The notes: generated by a model from the sequence alone, not told the origin. DNA of 17,238 nucleotides from Galactobacter sp. (GCF_022712295.1 NZ_JALAGT010000089.1:1-17238), one strand, 5' to 3'; shown: positions 7,632 through 15,085, counted from the first letter of the stretch. Numbers and translations are program-made.

Positions 7632-9071
7632 CTAGCCTTCCTGGGAGCCTGCGCCGGCCACTCGCTGCCCAAGGGCTGCCAGCCCGGACGCATTCGAGGA
7701 CTTGAACAGGACGATGTCGCCGGGTTCCAGCCTGGAGTCGAGGTAGTCGTAGGCCTCGTCGGTGGTCTCCACGAACGCGGCCTCGTCGCCCCATGAGCCT
7801 TCCATGACCGCTGCGTTGTACGTCGGCTTGGCCCCAGAGCCGATCACCAGCGTCTTCGAGATGTTCATCCTGACCACCAGGCGGCCCAGCCGATCGTGTT
7901 CGCTCACCCGGTCCTCACCGAGTTCGCGCATCTCCCCGATGACGGCCCACGTGCGGCGAACTCGGCCCTCCCGATCCGGCCGGCCAAGGACCGCCAGCGT
8001 CTGCAGGGCTGCCAGCATGGATTCGGGGTTGGCGTTGTAGGCGTCGTTGATGATGCTGACGCCGTCGGGACGTTCGGTGCGCTCCATTCGGAAGCGAGAC
8101 CCCGGCCCCTGGCCGTCCAGCGCAGCAGCGACTTCGGCTGCGGGCACGCCGAGCGCGATACATGCTGCCGCGGCGGCCAGTACGTTGTGCAGGTGGTGGC
8201 GGCCGATCAGGCCGGATCGCAGCGGAAAGTCGCCCTGACCGTCCACCCGCAACGTGAATTCCGGGTGTCCGGCATCGTCCAGCGTCACGTCGACCGCCCG
8301 CACCTGAGCGTGCTCTGCCTCTCCGAAACCGAGCACGGTGGCACTGGTCCGCTCGCGCATGGCCCACACCCGGGCGTCGTCCACGTTGAGCACGGCCACG
8401 CCGTCTTCGGGGAGCGACTCGACGAGTTCGCCCTTGGTCGCGGCAATATTGTCCACTCCGCCGAACTCACCCACGTGGGCCGTTCCGACCATCAGGACCA
8501 CGCCGACGTCGGGTTTCACGATGTCTGCCAGGTAGGCGATGTTGCCGACGTGCGTTGCCCCCATCTCAGCGACGAGGTACTCGGTCGATTCCGTGGTCTC
8601 GAAGACGGTCAGGGGCAGCCCGACCTCTCCGTTGTACGAGTTGAAGGGCTTCACCGTCTCACCGCGAGTGGCGAGGACGGAAGCGAGAAGATCCTTGGTG
8701 GTGGTCTTGCCCGCGGAACCGGTCACTCCGACCACCTTCAAGCCACCGTGAGCTCGCACCCGCGCCACGACCTCGGTCGCGAGGTCCTTCAGCGCGAGAA
8801 CCACATCCTCCACAATCACGGCAGGGGCCACAGACCCGTCCGCGGCTTCGGTGTCCCGTTGGGCCAGGACCAGAGCCGCACCGGCTTCGAGGGCCTGGGG
8901 TATGAACACGTGTCCGTCGGTCACTTCGCCGGGCTTCGCAACGAAAAGGGCCCCTCGGCGCACTTCGCGGGAGTCGGTGGTGACCGAATGGATGGTGCTG
9001 TCTGGGTCGGCGCTCGAGGAGAGTCGGCCATGCGTGATGGCGGCGATCTCGGCCGTCGTGAGTGTGATCAT
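7632..9071 (-). CDS. murF: UDP-N-acetylmuramoyl-tripeptide--D-alanyl-D-alanine ligase MurF
   Basis: Cytoplasmic ligase that adds the D-Ala-D-Ala dipeptide, completing UDP-MurNAc-pentapeptide. In 479 residues it has the N-terminal domain with TTDSREVRRGALFVA (31-45), the ATP P-loop GSAGKTTTKD (118-127), NSYNGEVGLPLTV (144-156), EMGATHVGNI (169-178), and the C-terminal NDAYNANPESM motif that distinguishes MurF. The length is close to the family norm of about 450-480. The ATG at 9071 overlaps the murE stop (ATGA), and the TAG stop is 4 bp before mraY. The MurF substrate site accepts both Lys- and DAP-type tripeptides in known enzymes, so it does not itself settle the peptidoglycan type. Confidence 0.98.
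   Translation of the reverse strand: MITLTTAEIAAITHGRLSSSADPDSTIHSVTTDSREVRRGALFVAKPGEVTDGHVFIPQALEAGAALVLAQRDTEAADGSVAPAVIVEDVVLALKDLATEVVARVRAHGGLKVVGVTGSAGKTTTKDLLASVLATRGETVKPFNSYNGEVGLPLTVFETTESTEYLVAEMGATHVGNIAYLADIVKPDVGVVLMVGTAHVGEFGGVDNIAATKGELVESLPEDGVAVLNVDDARVWAMRERTSATVLGFGEAEHAQVRAVDVTLDDAGHPEFTLRVDGQGDFPLRSGLIGRHHLHNVLAAAAACIALGVPAAEVAAALDGQGPGSRFRMERTERPDGVSIINDAYNANPESMLAALQTLAVLGRPDREGRVRRTWAVIGEMRELGEDRVSEHDRLGRLVVRMNISKTLVIGSGAKPTYNAAVMEGSWGDEAAFVETTDEAYDYLDSRLEPGDIVLFKSSNASGLAALGQRVAGAGSQEG
7636..7642 (-). promoter_or_regulatory. Ribosome binding site deciding the mraY start
   Basis: On the minus strand AGGAAGG lies 8 nt before the ATG at 7627. It sits inside the last codons of murF and places the mraY start after the murF stop rather than at the longer in-frame start at 7693. 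Confidence 0.75.
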
Positions 9072-10714
9072 GACTGGGTCGATCCTACTCCGTCGGCTGC
9101 CGCTGAACCCCGTTCGCCACTCTCGGCGGCAAAGGCCTTGGCCAGTTCCTCACGGTCGTCCAAGGACAGGTTGACGCCGGCCACTTCCTGGAACACCTCG
9201 TGTCCGCGCCCTGCCACGAGGATCACATCATCCGGATCCGCCAGCGCCACGGCCGCGCGAATGGCTCGGGCTCGGGGGGCGACCTCGAGCACCGTTGCCT
9301 CGGCACCGGCGTCACGCGCACCGGCCGCGACTTGGGCCCGAATGCGTGCCGGATCCTCGTCGTGCGGGTCGTCGTCGGTGACAATCACCACATCGGCATG
9401 TTGAGCCGCGAGTGCACCCATGATGGGCCGCTTCGTGGTGTCACGTTCACCCGTGGCTCCGAAAACCACGATCCTCCGGCCCCCGCTCACCTCGAGGCTG
9501 TCCAACGCACGGACGAGGGCATCGGGATTGTGGGCAAAGTCCACGACTGCGGTGGGACGGTGGTGGACCACCTGCATTCGCCCGGGCACCTGAGGCGTGA
9601 GGGCTTCGGGATCGGCGTTGAGCAGCTGCGACAGTGCGTCCGGATCCATACCGCCCACCAGCAGCATGCTCAAGGCAAGCGCCGCATTGGACACATTGAA
9701 CGACCCGGGCAAGCCGGTCCTGGCCTCGATCCGCAGCTCGTCGGGCCCGAGCAGCACGAAGGCGGTCCCGAGCCCCTGCCTGACGACATCGGTGACGACG
9801 TAGTCCGCCGAGCCTGCCGCCCCGCCTGCACCGTGCCCGGTGGAGAGCGTCGCCGTGGGCACACCTACGCCGCGGCTGGTCCGAGCCAAGGACTGACCCC
9901 ACTCGTCGTCCACTGTGACCACAGCCGCCCGCGAGTACCGCGGCGTGAACAGTTCCGCCTTGGCCGCCAGGTATTCCTCCATGGATCCGTGCAGGTCCAG
10001 GTGATCCTGGGTCAGGTTGGTGAAACCGGAGACGGCGAAGTGCAATCCGGCCACCCGCTGGAAGGAGAGCGAATGGGAGGAGACCTCCATCGCCGCGGTG
10101 GTGACTCCGGCCTGCCCCATGCGTGACATCAGGCCGTGCAACTGCGGCGATTCCGGCGTGGTCAGCACCGAGGGGATGGCGGTGTCGCCCGCCAGGATCT
10201 CGATGGTGCCGATCAGCCCCGTGGTCTCCCCGGCAGAGCTCAACAGGTGACGCAGCATGTACGTGGTGGTGGTCTTGCCGTTGGTCCCCGTCACCGCATA
10301 GGTGGTTGGCGCCAATTCCGCGCTGTTGTACACGGTCTGGGACACCGAGCCCAGGACCGACCGAGGATCCTCCACCACGATCACAGGCAGGTCGGCCAGG
10401 TCTCCCATGAGACCTGCGCCCTCGGTATCGGTGAGCACCGCAACCGCGCCCCGTTGTTGGGCCTGGGCCGCGAAGCGGGCCCCGTGTGTGTGACCTCCTG
10501 GCAGAGCGGCGTAGAGATCGCCGGCCTGCACCGCACGTGAGTCAAGGCAGACACCGGACACCACGACGTCGGGCACAAGCGCCGACGGATCGGACGCGCC
10601 CGCGGCGCGGGCCACCTCGTCGAGGGCGATCTTCAGAGGGGTCGTCGGGCGGAAACCACGCTCGAGTTCACCGACCTGTGCATGCGGGTCCGTTCCGCTT
10701 TCGTTGTCAGACAC
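9068..10714 (-). CDS. murE: UDP-N-acetylmuramoyl-tripeptide synthetase MurE, probably L-lysine adding
   Basis: Cytoplasmic ligase that adds the third stem-peptide residue to UDP-MurNAc-L-Ala-D-Glu. The 548-residue protein has the N-terminal domain with CLDSRAVQAGDLYAAL (56-71), the ATP P-loop GTNGKTTTTYM (143-153), TTPESP (185-190), EVSSHSL (210-216), QDHLDLHGSMEEYLAAKAE with the lysine expected to be carbamylated (K252), and the C-terminal GATGERDTTKRP (419-430). The amino-acid selecting motif, DNPR in meso-DAP enzymes, reads DDPH here (448-451), so the arginine that binds the extra carboxylate of DAP is missing. This suggests L-Lys (or another diamino acid), as in Micrococcaceae. The GTG start has GAGGA (10721-10725) 6 nt upstream and lies 9 bp after the ftsI stop. 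The first 30 or so residues are not conserved in character. Confidence 0.96.
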   Translation of the reverse strand: MSDNESGTDPHAQVGELERGFRPTTPLKIALDEVARAAGASDPSALVPDVVVSGVCLDSRAVQAGDLYAALPGGHTHGARFAAQAQQRGAVAVLTDTEGAGLMGDLADLPVIVVEDPRSVLGSVSQTVYNSAELAPTTYAVTGTNGKTTTTYMLRHLLSSAGETTGLIGTIEILAGDTAIPSVLTTPESPQLHGLMSRMGQAGVTTAAMEVSSHSLSFQRVAGLHFAVSGFTNLTQDHLDLHGSMEEYLAAKAELFTPRYSRAAVVTVDDEWGQSLARTSRGVGVPTATLSTGHGAGGAAGSADYVVTDVVRQGLGTAFVLLGPDELRIEARTGLPGSFNVSNAALALSMLLVGGMDPDALSQLLNADPEALTPQVPGRMQVVHHRPTAVVDFAHNPDALVRALDSLEVSGGRRIVVFGATGERDTTKRPIMGALAAQHADVVIVTDDDPHDEDPARIRAQVAAGARDAGAEATVLEVAPRARAIRAAVALADPDDVILVAGRGHEVFQEVAGVNLSLDDREELAKAFAAESGERGSAAADGVGSTQS

Positions 10715-10723
10715 TGAAGGTCC

Positions 10724-12526
10724 TCACCATCCATATTCCTGGTTCTCACCGACGAAGCCGTCGTAAGACTCCGACTTCGACTTCTCCGGTGGCACTGAGT
10801 TCTTACTCAACGTAGCCGACATGATCTTCTTGAACGTGTTCCCAACTGTCCAGTCCCGCCAGTACCCCTGGGGGTGCTGCATGGTCACGGCCACGAGGTA
10901 GCGCGGGTTGTCGATCGGCGCCATGCCCACGAAGGAGGACGTGTGTTGGTCGAACTTCCCGTCCTTGCCCTGCGCCTGCGCCGTACCGGACTTGCCGCCC
11001 ACCCGGTAGCCATCGATCTTCATGGGCGTGGAGGTCCCGTAGTCCACCACGCCCTCCATCAGGCGCCGCATCTCCTTCGACGTCTGCTTGGAGACCACCC
11101 GCTGGGTCTTGGCGGGCTCCACCTCGTGCTCGGTCCCATCGGCGTCGATGTAGGCGTCGATCAGGGTCGGAGAGATCTGGACACCATTGTTGCCCAGCGC
11201 CTGATAGATGCTGGCCAGATGCAAGGTGGTCTGCGTGTATCCCTGGCCGAACATCGTGGTCAGACGCTGGCGCCGTTCCCAGTCATCCGGCTGAGCCAGG
11301 ATCCCGGAGCTCTGGCCCGGTAGCCCGATATCGATCTTCTTGCCGATGCCGAGCTCGCTCATGAAGTCGTAGCGGTCCTGATCCTTGAGCTTGTCACCGA
11401 TCTGGATCGTGCCGGTGTTGTAGGACCGGGCGAAGATTCCTGCCGCCGTCATCTCGAAGGTCTGGTGCTTCAGGGAGTCGTTGATGGTCTCGTTGTCCAA
11501 CGTGAAGTGGTTGGGCACCTCGAACTCACTGGTGGGTGAGATCACGCCCTTGTCCAACGCCAAGGCAAAAGTGGGCGCCTTGCCGGTGGACCCGGGCTCG
11601 TAGGACTGCGTGACCGTGGAGGACGTACGGGCCGCAGCGTCCGCTGCCCCGGGATCGTTGGGGTCCATGGAGTCGGAGTCGGCCAGCGCGAGGATCTTGC
11701 CGGTCTTGACGTCCATGACCACTGCGTTGACCCAGTCGGCCTTGAACTCCTTCTTCTTGGCCATGACCGCATTCTGCGCCACCCACTGGATGTCGGAGTC
11801 GGTGGTGAGCCGCACGGTCTTGCCGTTCACGGCGGGGGTCTCCTCGACCGGAGCGTTGGGGATCCTGACCCCGTCCGCCCCCCGCTCATACGTCTTGGAC
11901 CCGTCAGTGCCTGTCAGTGCCTTGTCCTGCGAGAGTTCGAGCCCTTCTGCACCCTCCCCTTCCCGGTTCAGGAAACCGAGCACGGGACCGGCCAGCTGGC
12001 CGTTGGGGTAACTGCGCTGCTGCGTCTGCACCGACTTGATCCACGGCACACCGACTTCCTCGACCTGCTGGTTCACCTTGGGCGTGATGTTGCGGGTGAT
12101 GACGGAGTACTTCCGTTTCTCCTCCCCATCACGCCCGAGCAAGGCCGCGGACACCGACTCCTTGTCCAGCCCCAGCACCTCGGCGACTTCGGCGATGCCC
12201 TGATCCGTCGGCACCTCGACGCGCTGGTCTCCCTCCTTCCGGGGGAAGGAGTCCTGGACCTGGGTCTGATCCACCACCAGGTCGTAACGGACGATGGACG
12301 TGGCCAGCACCTTCCCGTCCGTATCGACGATGTCACCGCGGGTGGCGGGAACCGGCACGCCTGCCGTGGTGCGCCCCTTCAAGGCATCCGCCTTGGCGTC
12401 CTGCGGGTCGATCCCCTGCACCCAGATCAGGCGCGCGGCCACAGCGATGAACAACACGAGCACCGCGGCCAGAATGAAACGCATCCGCATCGGGGATGAC
12501 TCTGCTTTTCGACGCGTGGACGTCAT
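10724..12526 (-). CDS. ftsI: Septal transpeptidase FtsI / PBP3 (class B penicillin-binding protein)
   Basis: Membrane-anchored D,D-transpeptidase that cross-links peptidoglycan at the septum, the partner of FtsW and target of beta-lactams. The 600-residue product has a short basic N-terminus, a single signal-anchor helix at about 15-36, a PBP dimerisation domain starting around ATRGDIVDTDG (61-71), and a transpeptidase domain with the active-site SxxK as EPGSTGK (catalytic S313, K316), SxN as SYN (368-370), and the KTGT-type motif as KSGT (512-515). No PASTA domain is present. The length is usual for actinobacterial FtsI. The ATG at 12526 has AAGGAG (12535-12540) 8 nt upstream. The gene is separated from the FtsL-like gene by 67 bp and from murE by 9 bp. 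The hydrophilic C-terminal 25 residues look unstructured. Confidence 0.97.
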   Translation of the reverse strand: MTSTRRKAESSPMRMRFILAAVLVLFIAVAARLIWVQGIDPQDAKADALKGRTTAGVPVPATRGDIVDTDGKVLATSIVRYDLVVDQTQVQDSFPRKEGDQRVEVPTDQGIAEVAEVLGLDKESVSAALLGRDGEEKRKYSVITRNITPKVNQQVEEVGVPWIKSVQTQQRSYPNGQLAGPVLGFLNREGEGAEGLELSQDKALTGTDGSKTYERGADGVRIPNAPVEETPAVNGKTVRLTTDSDIQWVAQNAVMAKKKEFKADWVNAVVMDVKTGKILALADSDSMDPNDPGAADAAARTSSTVTQSYEPGSTGKAPTFALALDKGVISPTSEFEVPNHFTLDNETINDSLKHQTFEMTAAGIFARSYNTGTIQIGDKLKDQDRYDFMSELGIGKKIDIGLPGQSSGILAQPDDWERRQRLTTMFGQGYTQTTLHLASIYQALGNNGVQISPTLIDAYIDADGTEHEVEPAKTQRVVSKQTSKEMRRLMEGVVDYGTSTPMKIDGYRVGGKSGTAQAQGKDGKFDQHTSSFVGMAPIDNPRYLVAVTMQHPQGYWRDWTVGNTFKKIMSATLSKNSVPPEKSKSESYDGFVGENQEYGW

Positions 12527-12593
12527 CTGCGTGTCTCCTTCGGGGACCTTGAGCCTGCCAGGACCGCGCAGGTTTCACCTGGCGCGCTCCGAC
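12527..12593 (-). other. ftsL-ftsI gap with intercistronic hairpin
   Basis: Immediately after the FtsL-like stop codon, the minus strand carries CGCG-C-CAGGT-GAA-ACCTG-CGCG (12565-12586): a 9-bp stem with one bulged base and a 3-nt loop. No run of T follows, so it is not a typical intrinsic terminator. It may protect the 3' end of the upstream message or mark a processing site. The rest of the gap holds the ftsI Shine-Dalgarno sequence (12535-12540); I see no clear promoter. Confidence 0.5.
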
Positions 12594-13409
12594 TCAGCGT
12601 GTGACGGGCGCCGGGAAGGTGCCGCCGTTGAGTTCCTGCTCGGAGAAGCCACGTGAGTCGACCTCACCATTCTTCCCCTTGTCCGCGCTGTTTTTCTCGG
12701 TCTTGGACGACGTGTCGGAAGCGGTCTTGCTCTCGCCGGCGGCGGACGTGGCGGTCGTGTCCTCTTGCCCGGACGTGTTCCCTTGTGCGACCTTGCCCCC
12801 TTGCGCGGCCTTGTCATCCTTGTGGGCCTTGTCTTCCACGGCCGCCCGCTGCTGCTCACGGATGGCAGCCTGCTTCTTGGCGGACAACGCAGATAGCTCC
12901 GCGGGACTCATAGGCGTCGCGAGAGTGGTCGAGGTATCTGTGGACTTCTCCGCGTCCTTCGCTTTTTCTGCCTCCGGAGCGGACGCCTTGCCGGTCACCT
13001 TCTGCGAATCCAGGTCCACCACGCCAGGCTGCCCGGCAGGGACCATGCCGGATTTCTCTGCCTGGGCCGCCAGGTTCTGCGGAGCCTTGCGGTAGTCGAG
13101 TTCCTGAGTGGTGGCCTGATTGGCCTGATGCATCTCTTGTGTCCGGGCGTTCAGCCGGACCAGGTCGTACTGGGTGTCCGCCGCTTTGATGTTCATCCCC
13201 AGGACTGCAGCCACCACCGCGGCAACGATCACCAGACACAGCAGGACGAAGGGGAGCCGACGTCGCTTGACCTTGGGACTTGGCACCACCGAGAGTGGCG
13301 TCCGTACTTCTCGCTGTGGTTCCGGCGCCGGCGACGCCGGTTCCACGAGCGGCAGGGCCTGTGTCGCCACGTCGTACTCGCGGCGCTCAGGCAGAGGAAG
13401 CGCGCTCAT
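12594..13409 (-). CDS. ftsL: FtsL-like divisome membrane protein with long C-terminal tail
   Basis: Small bitopic membrane protein in the ftsL position between rsmH and ftsI. In known systems FtsL pairs with FtsB/DivIC and FtsQ to activate FtsW-FtsI. The 271-residue product has a proline-rich cytoplasmic part (1-48), a basic KVKRRR patch, one transmembrane helix (about 53-73), and a helical stretch with coiled-coil character (about 76-118, rich in Q, L and A) ending KAPQNLAAQAEKSGMVPAG, a typical FtsL feature. Residues from about 140 to 271 form a low-complexity tail of A, E, K, S, T, D with no recognisable domain, so the protein is more than twice the usual FtsL length. Its ATG overlaps the rsmH stop (ATGA). 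Identification rests on position and topology, since FtsL sequences are poorly conserved. Confidence 0.8.
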   Translation of the reverse strand: MSALPLPERREYDVATQALPLVEPASPAPEPQREVRTPLSVVPSPKVKRRRLPFVLLCLVIVAAVVAAVLGMNIKAADTQYDLVRLNARTQEMHQANQATTQELDYRKAPQNLAAQAEKSGMVPAGQPGVVDLDSQKVTGKASAPEAEKAKDAEKSTDTSTTLATPMSPAELSALSAKKQAAIREQQRAAVEDKAHKDDKAAQGGKVAQGNTSGQEDTTATSAAGESKTASDTSSKTEKNSADKGKNGEVDSRGFSEQELNGGTFPAPVTR

Positions 13410-14401
13410 GCTCTTCTCCTGTGCTTGCGGGTTGTCGGCAGCGGCGGACGCAGCCGCTCCACCGCACGTAGGCGTGCCGCTGCGGCACGCGAGTTCTCGT
13501 CGATCTCCTCAGCCGTGGGACGTTCGGTGCCCTTGGAGATGATCTTGAATCTCGGCTTGGTCTCTTCCGGTTCCACAGGCAGCCCCACCGGCGCCGTCGA
13601 GGTCGAAAGTGAAGCGAAGTGCCGCTTGACGATGCGGTCCTCCAGGGATTGGTAACTCATCGCCACCACACGCCCTCCCACCGGCACCGCGTCCATGGCG
13701 GCCGGGATCGCACGTTCCAGGACGCGGAGTTCGTCGTTGACCTCGACGCGCAGCGCCTGGAAGGTGCGCTTGGCCGGATGCCCACCCTTGGTGCCCTTGG
13801 GATAGTGATCGATGATCAACTGTGAGAGCTCACCAGTGGTGAGGATCGGGTGGTCTTCTCGACGCTCGACGATCGCCACGGCGATGCGGCGGGCATGACG
13901 TTCCTCTCCCCAGGTGCGCAGCACATGGGTCAGATCGTCCAAGGAGTACTCGTTGACGACGTCGGCGGCCGTGGGGCCGGACGTCGCGTCCATCCGCATG
14001 TCCAACGGAGCGTCATAGGAGTAGGCGAAACCGCGCTCACGTTCATCCAATTGGAACGAGGACACGCCCAGGTCGAAGAGGACGCCGTCCGCATGGCTGA
14101 ATCCCTCACCGGAGAGGGCGGATCCGATTTCGTCGTAGACAGTGTGCACTGGTCGGAAACGTTCCCCGAAGGTCTCCAATCGCTCCCCTGCCATGGTGAG
14201 CGCCTGCGTGTCACGGTCCAGGCCCACCACGGTCAGCTCGGGAAACCGCGACAGGAGGGCCTCCGTGTGACCACCCATGCCGAGGGTGGCGTCCACGACC
14301 ACCGCTTGTCCTCGTTCCCTGATACCGGCTTCGATGCCTGGAGTCAGCAGTGAAACGCATCTGTTCAGCAGGACAGGGACATGGCGAGGGTTGAAGGTCA
14401 C
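13406..14401 (-). CDS. rsmH: 16S rRNA (cytosine(1402)-N4)-methyltransferase RsmH (MraW)
   Basis: SAM-dependent methyltransferase that makes N4-methylcytidine at position 1402 of 16S rRNA in the decoding centre. The 331-residue product begins MTFNPRHVPVLLNRCVSLL, the usual RsmH N-terminus. It contains the SAM-binding motif VDATLGMGGHTEALL (36-50), GLDRDTQAL (60-68), FDLGVSSFQLDERERGF, PLDMRMD, and a C-terminal MSYQSLEDRIVKRHF, all hallmarks of the family. The GTG start at 14401 is preferred over in-frame starts further upstream because AGGAG (14410-14414) lies 8 nt before it and the extra 49 residues would be proline/arginine-rich and unlike RsmH. It follows mraZ after 155 bp and overlaps the ftsL start by 4 bp. 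Confidence 0.96.
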   Translation of the reverse strand: MTFNPRHVPVLLNRCVSLLTPGIEAGIRERGQAVVVDATLGMGGHTEALLSRFPELTVVGLDRDTQALTMAGERLETFGERFRPVHTVYDEIGSALSGEGFSHADGVLFDLGVSSFQLDERERGFAYSYDAPLDMRMDATSGPTAADVVNEYSLDDLTHVLRTWGEERHARRIAVAIVERREDHPILTTGELSQLIIDHYPKGTKGGHPAKRTFQALRVEVNDELRVLERAIPAAMDAVPVGGRVVAMSYQSLEDRIVKRHFASLSTSTAPVGLPVEPEETKPRFKIISKGTERPTAEEIDENSRAAAARLRAVERLRPPLPTTRKHRRRA

Positions 14402-14409
14402 CGGCTTCT

Positions 14410-14414
14410 CTCCT
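14410..14414 (-). promoter_or_regulatory. Ribosome binding site deciding the rsmH start
   Basis: AGGAG on the minus strand lies 8 nt before the GTG at 14401. It supports a start at the conserved TFNPRHVPVLL sequence rather than the longer open frame reaching 14548. Confidence 0.75.
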
Positions 14415-14480
14415 CTTCGTGGTCGAGGTGGCTTGGGGTCGCTGATCGGTTGTCGGCTGCGATCCGGTCCCCGTCCGTGT

Positions 14481-14518
14481 CGGGGCCCTGGCTCAGGGGA
14501 AGTTGAGTCAGGACCCCG
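14481..14518 (-). other. Strong hairpin between mraZ and rsmH
   Basis: Two 15-nt arms (14504-14518 and 14481-14495) pair as CGGGG-CCCCG, one T-G wobble, CCTG-CAGG, one A-C mismatch and CTCA-TGAG around an 8-nt loop. It sits 39 nt after the mraZ stop and about 80 nt before the rsmH start. No T tract follows on either strand, so it is not a standard Rho-independent terminator. An mRNA processing, stability or attenuation element is possible. The remainder of the 155-bp gap (14402-14556) holds only the rsmH ribosome binding site. Confidence 0.6.
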
Positions 14519-14556
14519 GCTCGGCAGGAGACCGCAGCGCAGCGACAAGGGGGTGG

Positions 14557-14988
14557 TCAGAAGAGTCCGTCGATGATCTCCTGATCCGTCTCCGAGAAGC
14601 TCTGCTCCTTCTCTCGCAGATAGATGTCCCAGGAGGGCGTGTCCCAGATCTCCGCATGCGCTCCTGCGCCGACGACCGTGACGTCACGGTCGAGCCCGGC
14701 ATAGGCCCGCAACGGAGGAGGAATCGTGACCCTCCCCTGCTTGTCAGGGACTTCGTCCGAGGCCCCCGAGAGGAAGACCCGGATGTAGTCCCTTGCCTTG
14801 CGGGAGGACAAGGGCGCCGATTGGATCCTTTCCTGGAACTTCTCGAACTCCCGCACGCTGAAGACGTAGATACACCGATCCTGACCGCGTGTCAGGACGA
14901 GCCCATTGCCCAGCTCGTCCCGATATTTGGCCGGCAGGATCAGCCGCCCCTTCTCATCCAATCGAGGCGTGTAGGTCCCCAGAAACAT
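14557..14988 (-). CDS. mraZ: Transcriptional regulator MraZ
   Basis: DNA-binding regulator with two AbrB/SpoVT-like beta-alpha-beta halves that forms ring-shaped oligomers and, in characterised bacteria, controls its own dcw promoter. The 143-residue product begins MFLGTYTPRLDEKGRLILPA, the standard N-terminus. The first motif is DEKGRLILPAKYRDE (11-25) and the second is PDKQGRVTIPPPLRAYAGL (81-99), the usual tandem repeat. The ATG at 14988 is chosen over a GTG three codons upstream because of the ideal AGGAGG 8 nt before it and the match to family starts. It is the first gene of the main transcription unit, preceded by a promoter with repeated GTGGR boxes (15046-15085), which fits autoregulation. 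Confidence 0.97.
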   Translation of the reverse strand: MFLGTYTPRLDEKGRLILPAKYRDELGNGLVLTRGQDRCIYVFSVREFEKFQERIQSAPLSSRKARDYIRVFLSGASDEVPDKQGRVTIPPPLRAYAGLDRDVTVVGAGAHAEIWDTPSWDIYLREKEQSFSETDQEIIDGLF

Positions 14989-14996
14989 GCGCGTCA

Positions 14997-15002
14997 CCTC
15001 CT
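14997..15002 (-). promoter_or_regulatory. Consensus ribosome binding site of mraZ
   Basis: AGGAGG on the minus strand, extended to AGGAGGTGA, lies 8 nt before the ATG at 14988. It is close to a full anti-16S match and settles the ATG over the in-frame GTG at 14997, which it partly overlaps. Confidence 0.85.
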
Positions 15003-15044
15003 AGGGGGAAGAGACGCTGACCGCCTCGGGGACCTCCCTGGTCT

Positions 15045-15079
15045 ACCAGTGCGCCCCACTTTACTCCACACTCCCCCAC
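15045..15079 (-). promoter_or_regulatory. Probable MraZ operator: GTGGR boxes at 10-bp intervals
   Basis: Read on the minus strand, GTGGG starts at 15079, GTGGA at 15069 and GTGGG at 15059, exactly 10 bp apart, with a degenerate CTGGT at 15049. Known MraZ sites are direct TGGGN repeats separated by 5 bp, the same 10-bp period. The array lies between the -35 and -10 hexamers and beyond, so bound MraZ would block RNA polymerase. The repeat is seen directly; binding by MraZ is inferred from the family. Confidence 0.7.
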
Positions 15080-15085
15080 TGTCAA
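15058..15085 (-). promoter_or_regulatory. Main dcw (mraZ) promoter
   Basis: On the minus strand, TTGACA (15080-15085), a 16-nt spacer and TAAAGT (15058-15063) form a near-consensus housekeeping promoter. Transcription would start near 15051, leaving a leader of about 60 nt before mraZ. No other promoter of this quality is visible until the ftsQ-ftsZ gap, so it probably drives the long mraZ-ftsQ operon. Within the leader a short inverted repeat CTGGT-AG-ACCAG (15038-15049) is present. Confidence 0.75.

Noticed and set aside
7896..9404. Plus-strand open frame of 502 codons opposite murF and murE
   Set aside because: It spans two well-identified genes on the other strand; the translation is histidine- and glycine-rich with no protein-family signature.
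10979..10993. KSGT instead of KTGT in FtsI as a sign of altered beta-lactam response
   Set aside because: Serine at this position occurs in many functional class B penicillin-binding proteins, and the SxxK and SxN motifs are intact; it does not stand alone as unusual.
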